From: Anopheles merus
Lineage: Eukaryota; Arthropoda; Insecta; Diptera; Culicidae
NCBI RefSeq assembly: GCF_017562075.2
Contig: NC_054082.1
Coordinates: 33,697,148-33,761,147 of the forward strand
Reading direction: 5' to 3'
DNA: 64,000 nt
Shown: positions 58,600 through 64,000 of the stretch, piece by piece
Layout: each line of letters opens with the position of its first letter
Position numbering within the stretch: the stretch's first letter is position 1
Position numbers and translations under genes: made by a program
Notes under the pieces: model-generated
Databases searched by the model: none
What the model was told of the DNA's origin: nothing
What the model saw: the letters and a program-made list of their open reading frames with translations, nothing else

Positions 58600-61500
58600 A
58601 CACACACGCACGTACACATACACACAGCAATACAAACACTGCATTTGGGGTTGGAACGGGGGTTCACATCAGCGAACGGTGCTGATAAGGGGTTTGGAGA
58701 GCGTTTTGGGACCGATCGGTGGACGGTGCTGGAAGCAGCCGGGATCGCGATCACCGAAATGGACACCAACACACCGGCGAGCGGCAAGCGATACCACAGT
58801 TGGTCACCTCTGTTCTGCTCTGCTCTCTTTCTCTTTCGCTTATGATCCAGTGGCTGCCGGATTGCCGGTTGAGGGCTGGGGTGGAGAGGACCTCAATTGA
58901 AGTTCTCTGTAGATCGGCGGTAAACATGCTGCCGAACACAGAGATGCCTCCGCAAAGGGGATGGGTTGGTGTTGGTGTATAATCAATGGGGTGCAATGTT
59001 TGCACTTGGACGTTTGATTGTTTGCACAGCGAGATCAAGGGATTTGAGGGAAGAAGCTCACACACACACAGCCGTACACAGCCATACACATGGGCAGAGA
59101 GACAGCCAAGCAGAGGTCGTAGATCCACATGGTTATCGGTGCAAAGATTCGTCCAGATCCGGCCGAGCGATGACGAACAGATAAGGTAAGTTGCTATTCA
59201 GCTGTGTGTGTCTGTGTGAGTGTGAAAGGGGAAGTTTTCTACCCGGACACGGATATCGCAGCCAACCCGACCGGGGAAGGGAACGGTACACGATCGATCG
59301 TACCGGTGCTGTGACGCGGCGGGCGAGTTTGTTGCTAGCGCACGACCTAGCATTACGCTAAGTTGTGAAAATAATGCACGCCTAGCATAATGCCGGCAAT
59401 GATGATGACGAGCTAGGCATTACAGTGGGGTTCGGAGCAAGGTCCGAAGTGTATGTTTGACCGGGTGCGAGAACAAAGGCAATTAAACGTCCCCACCGTG
59501 GTTAGGCTGGGAGGCAAGCAGTTCGGTGTCGATGAAACCAGATTGATATGTGTTTGAATGTTTTCTTGTTTTATTTTTTTTAAATTTCATTGTTTTTCGA
59601 ATATTGTAAACGCCACTGTTGTATTGCACTCTCATATTAATTTTTTTTAAATAAATTTATCTTCTTAATTTCATCATAATGAGCTTCATAATCTCTTATC
59701 TGACGGGGGTGTGAGATGATAATTACACCATTACAGTAACCTAACCCGAAACAAAAAATACTATCAATTGCTTCTATTAAGCCATTTGAAAAGGCCAACG
59801 GGGAATAAAATCCTTCAATGGAGAATGAACTGTTCATTGCAGGAAGATGGATGATTATTCTCACAACTGAACGTATGTCTTGCTAGATCGTAATCGCTCA
59901 ATCACTTAGCGCATCTCGAATATGTCTTCCCCGGAACGTTTCCTAGCAGTAAACCATACTGTGTTGGGGGACTGAGACGTACCAAACAAAAAAGAAGTAA
60001 GGCCGCAAGCAATCGAAGCTTGTTAATATCGTATTATTTTACACCGAGCAATGCTTTGCTTGCTGCTTCTCGCTCCTCCTTAGCGCTCACGAGAGGAGAA
60101 TCCATTTAAATTAATTACTGCCCTAGCCTAGGTTTGGTAAGCGCCCAGCACACATCCCGCTGCTGGTGACTCCCAGCGCTTTAAGCCAGATTAACGAAAG
60201 GGATATACCGCCCTCCGGGCTCTACCATGCCAAGCGCAGGGGTTTGACTAAGGATTGAGTGATTGAAATTAAATCCCGTATTAAATTACAACCGATTCAT
60301 TAATCAATCCCGCGCTGGTGCGGGACTGGGTGGGAAACACATCGAGAAACCATTTATTTTGTCGTCTAGCGCAAGTAAAAGTCCGGCCGATCTGGGCGTA
60401 GCGGATGGGAAGAAAATAACAGCACTAGTGCTAGCGTGCTAGGGTGCAACTAGATCCACTAGTGGCTGGGAAGGCTGTCCACTTGGTTGATTGATTGAGT
60501 GGAAAATCTCTGTAGGTGAAGTTTGATTTCCATAATGAGCGAATGCAATTTCTTTCCGTGCAAGACGGTACCCGGTACAGGAGCGGAATTGAAAGGCCAG
60601 TTTTTAATCTTCCTGATTGAATGGTTACTTCGTGCTTTTAATCTCTCGTTTCTTCTCCTCTCTCGCTCGCTCTCTCTCTCTCTTTCTCTCTCTCTATCTC
60701 TCTCTCCACTATAACATTTTGTCTTCCACCCTAATCCTCAGTCCGTTCGCATCTGATCGTTCGGACGAGTTCGGTGATAAGACGCAGAACTATAGGGCGA
60801 GACAGTTTTAATTTCCACTAGATGGCTTATGTTGCTAGTTTCGGACAGTTGAAAATGGGCGGAGGAAAGAGCGGTCCAGTTTGTATTTCATCACACAGCG
60901 ACAGCGGTACTGATTTGTTTGCATTTGGCCTGCGGTCATTGCTCTTTTGTGAGGAGGGTTGTGAAGCTTTCGAGCCTACTTAGAACGGTGGAATATGGTC
61001 GGCATGTGATTGCTCTGCTGTATGGTGAATCCAAGCTCTACGAACTCGCACTGGTTCGTGAGCAATAATTAAAATTGGTTCTTCGTTTGCATCTATTTTT
61101 ATCAAAAAGAGAGCACTTTCAACTGACCTATTTTTTGATGAAAAAAATGTCTGACCTGATTTTAGCTAGAGATTAATTAACGTTTTACTTGTTCCTCATG
61201 AATCCAACCTACATTTCATCAATAATCCAATGCAATATCTCCTCACTTAATATGAGGTAATATTCTTATAACAACATCGTTAAAAATGTAACAGTCAGTT
61301 CAAACGTCACAGAACGGCGTCATAACCACCACAAACGACCGATTGTGAATGATAGAGTATTTCTCCTACTGTGTGCTGATCAGCTCTTAAAAATAGATTT
61401 GAACAATATTGGGCGGTAATTTCGCTTATTTCATCAATCATCCGTTCCAGATGCTGGGCTGCGGGTCTTGGCAGAACAAACAGCTCCTCCTTTTGATTCC

Positions 61501-63192
61501 CCGAAAGCATCCGCCATCGTACGGAAAGGTCATGCAGCTATCGATTCGTTTGAGTTATGTTGCTATTTTCTTGCTAGAGAAATGCGCTCGTTGACCATCG
61601 CCTTTTGACATACGCCACGGCCGAGCGAGGAGCAACGCTGTACCGGGCCCGGAACGCCCAAATCAGTCGTACCGATAAGCGAAATTGCTCTCAAAGCAGG
61701 ACAGCTCGGTTTCTGCCGCGTTCGAACGACATTTTTATCGGATGTTTACTTTTGCGATGCTGATTATGTGGTCAACACACCAGCACCAGCTCTCAGCATG
61801 TAAGTAAGCCGGCCCGATTTCACCTCCGCGGGTGCAGTTTCATCCATTTCGGTCCCATCTCACCCCGTGTGCGCCGGCTTCTAGGAAACACGGCGTACAA
61901 AGTGCCGTTGGCTGGCGGGACAGGGCAATCACTAGCGTCATTTGAACCTGCATTCGATGCTTACGGAAAAGATTTATTTCCACCTACTCGACAGTTTGTT
62001 AGAGACGGCTGATGAATAATCGATCGGCAGACGGATGATTACGGTAGTCGATGAACTGTTATTGATTCCGTAGATAAGAGCCACATTTACACTATTTCGT
62101 ACAATTTTCTGATAGTGCTTCGCTTAGCTTTGCACTAATACTACAACAAACATGTCGTTATTGCATTAATCAGAAGCAATGGCTGAGCTTCCATTAAGAT
62201 TATTCTGCTCAAGTGTGCTTTTTGAATATAAAAAAATGGAATGTTAATTTCTACAGTTGCTTCCACAAGGCACTTTCTCGAATTGATCATCCAATCAAAC
62301 CGAAGCAAATCTCTAAATCCAGCAGCGCAACATACAGTTCTCAACAAAGTATGTAGCTTGATTAAACCACTAGAGAATTCTTCCACTAGAGATTTTTGGC
62401 TCGCCACAAGTAGAAGCAAAATATGGCACTCTGGGTCAACAAAGCCTATGCTGCTAGCGGTTTGCATCGCACCCCGTCGACAGCTTCTTCACTGATAGCA
62501 CTGATAGCCGAGCCAATTTTCTCCGTACTGCGATAACCTATTATTCCGCTGCTCATATCAATCCGCAAACGGCAATATCAATCAAGCTGGTACGCTTTTG
62601 CTCCCGTTCTGTAAGTTTAGTACCTTTTTGACTGGCCAAAAACGAAAGCAAGCAAGTAAAAGACGGCGCTGGTGGAAGCACCAACGGCCACAGCTGATAG
62701 CGGGGCAAACTTTTTAATTCATGCACGCACTACCCGCCGCAAGCAGCGAGAGGCAAGAACAGTGTTAAGGTCAAGCATTCGAGCGATAATTATGGTGACT
62801 GGTCTGGAGCGGGCTTTTACAACTTTTTCTGTGCTGCTGCTGCTAAGCCATCGCGAAACCCGTCGGACGCCCAGGAAGACACACGCGCCCGAAGAGAAAG
62901 AAGACATATTATCAAATTTGGCAAACAACCTCTCAAGTGGAGCGATTATTTGAGCCGACAAACCGATCCCACCAAGGACTCGACGGTGCGCCCACGGTGC
63001 TCGCAGGGCACACGGAGCATCACGATTGCCGTGTGCTGCATGTCCTACAACGGCTCGGCAATGGGGTGGCTTTGTCTTTCGGATGAACTTTTCAACCGAC
63101 ATCAATTATTTAGACTACAGGCTTCATGGCTTCCATAATTTAGGCTTCCCGCAGGCCCCCCCCCCCCGACCATCACCAGCTCGCTAGCGGGG
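58600..63192. other. Upstream flank of apolipophorin, no gene recognised
   Basis: This contains the region in which apolipophorin enhancers would be expected, short CA tracts near 58.6 and 59.06 kb, and a CT tract near 60.66-60.71 kb. Minus frames at 59637-59864, 61307-61510 and 62141-62467 were read for chemoreceptor or enzyme motifs and none was found. Confidence 0.5.
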
Positions 63193-63322
63193 TCATCTCG
63201 TGATGTGCAGATCGTCGAGATGGTACTGGAATTTCGTGACAGTCCAATCAATTATGCAACGACGTTCTTCCTCGGTAAAGTTTGGGTACGTAACACGACG
63301 GTCAATCTGGAACTGGGTGGCC
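63193..63322 (-). CDS. Possible terminal exon of an unrecognised gene
   Basis: A 130-nt segment starts at acceptor CACCCTCCAG after a pyrimidine/CA-rich stretch and runs to TGA at 63195-63193. It encodes ATQFQIDRRVTYPNFTEEE and on to FQYHLDDLHITR. The peptide is acidic/basic mixed and helical-looking, and its codons favour G or C in third position, unlike the surrounding sequence. It begins with one base completing a split codon, so an upstream exon ending in phase 2 is needed. None was confirmed before the right edge, and no polyadenylation signal was seen close downstream. I do not recognise the family. Confidence 0.35.
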
Positions 63323-64000
63323 CTGGAGGGTGTCAAGGTGTATGTGTGTGTGTGTGCGTGTTTAAGTTTGAAGTATGCTAACAAGATCTTGAAACACTCA
63401 CCTTTGTTCAATTAAATGATGGCTGAGTTGAGACCATGATCAGCTCCATTTACCTCCCCAGAAGTGGAGAAATATCAGTTGACGATCGATTCCCGCTCCA
63501 TGTCGAAGAATAAACCAATCCCACGACAGCTTAGCCCGGTTTCTCACAAAAGCCACACAGTGTCTAAGTTGCTAGTAGCTGTCATTAAAGACGCCATCCA
63601 GGTAGAGAGCAATGGAGAAACTTTGCGCCACTGTTCGGCTTCCTGGAGTCAGCCAGTGGAACACTAGAAGCCTTCCGTATGGAGAATAGTTTCACCTGAC
63701 TACACCGCATCAAAGTTTCGATGGCCCCGGGCTCCCCGGGATGGGTGGGTGAACGGAAGCGGCAATTGAAGAGACCCGATCAAGCACCAAATAGATTGGA
63801 ATGTCTGGTGCTCCTTTTCAAGATCCTGTGTCGCCATTCTGCACCCCGTACCTGACCCGGCTCGTTGAGAAAGGCTCGTTTTCTAAAAGATTAATTTCCA
63901 CAAAAGAAACTACACCCTTTCACTGGAGGCATTCCCGAAACGCTAACACCGTACAGCGGGTAGCATTTGACGTTAATCTCTGGTCTGGCCCGGTTAGCCT
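63323..64000. other. Right edge, no supported exon
   Basis: If the possible terminal exon at 63.2-63.3 kb is real, this is its last intron or carries its upstream exons. A donor-like GAG/GTAAAT on the minus strand near 63455 follows a very short frame in the needed phase, but stops limit it. A minus ATG in good context near 63839 opens only 45 codons. Confidence 0.35.

Noticed and set aside
59637..59864. Minus-strand hydrophobic frame considered as a chemoreceptor exon
   Set aside because: AT-rich, begins without an acceptor, and lacks the C-terminal gustatory receptor motif (TYhhhhhQF).
62719..63105. 128-codon minus-strand frame near the right end
   Set aside because: No domain, no clear splice sites, and the overlapping plus-strand frames look equally open; nothing supports one over another.

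Overview
The window looks like nuclear DNA of a dipteran insect, most likely an Anopheles mosquito. Reasons are the large apolipophorin gene with short introns (65-106 bp apart from the first) and strongly GC-ending codons, abundant (CA)n and (GA)n microsatellites, and relics of mosquito-type non-LTR retrotransposons and a foldback MITE. The genus is an inference from protein style and composition; the sequence alone does not prove the species.

One gene is securely recognised. The minus strand from about 58.56 kb down to about 45.93 kb carries the complete apolipophorin precursor gene (retinoid- and fatty-acid-binding glycoprotein; Drosophila Apolpp/Rfabg). I rebuilt eight coding exons from splice signals and reading-frame phase. 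They sum to 9,999 nt, or 3,332 residues plus stop. The parts are: a TATA box; a leader with one short uORF; a signal-peptide exon; a 1.64-kb first intron; a 27-nt microexon; a 3,973-nt exon with the vitellogenin-type lipid-transfer module and a furin site (RFRR) that splits apoLp-II from apoLp-I; a 5,310-nt exon with beta-sheet, amphipathic-helix and VWD regions; and small 3' exons ending in a lysine-rich octapeptide tail. A stretch after the VWD looks like a degenerate von Willebrand A-type fold.

The left 45 kb is gene-poor. At 7.97 kb there is a probable signal-peptide first exon of another minus-strand gene, whose remaining exons I could not find and which may lie beyond the left edge. Repeats carry most of the other recognisable structure: a 245-bp foldback MITE-like element at 3.2 kb flanked by TA; a decayed Jockey-type reverse transcriptase at 23.5-23.9 kb with its motifs in the correct order; and a transposon graveyard at 36.0-36.9 kb. 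The graveyard holds a zinc-knuckle-like remnant and a 188-bp 5'-truncated non-LTR insertion with a perfect 13-bp target-site duplication. Long simple repeats and a few notable inverted repeats are scattered through.

Right of the apolipophorin promoter (58.6-64 kb) the only coding-like piece is a possible terminal exon at 63.19-63.32 kb on the minus strand, from an unrecognised gene. Very long antisense open frames inside the apolipophorin exons are by-products of its codon bias and are not listed as genes.
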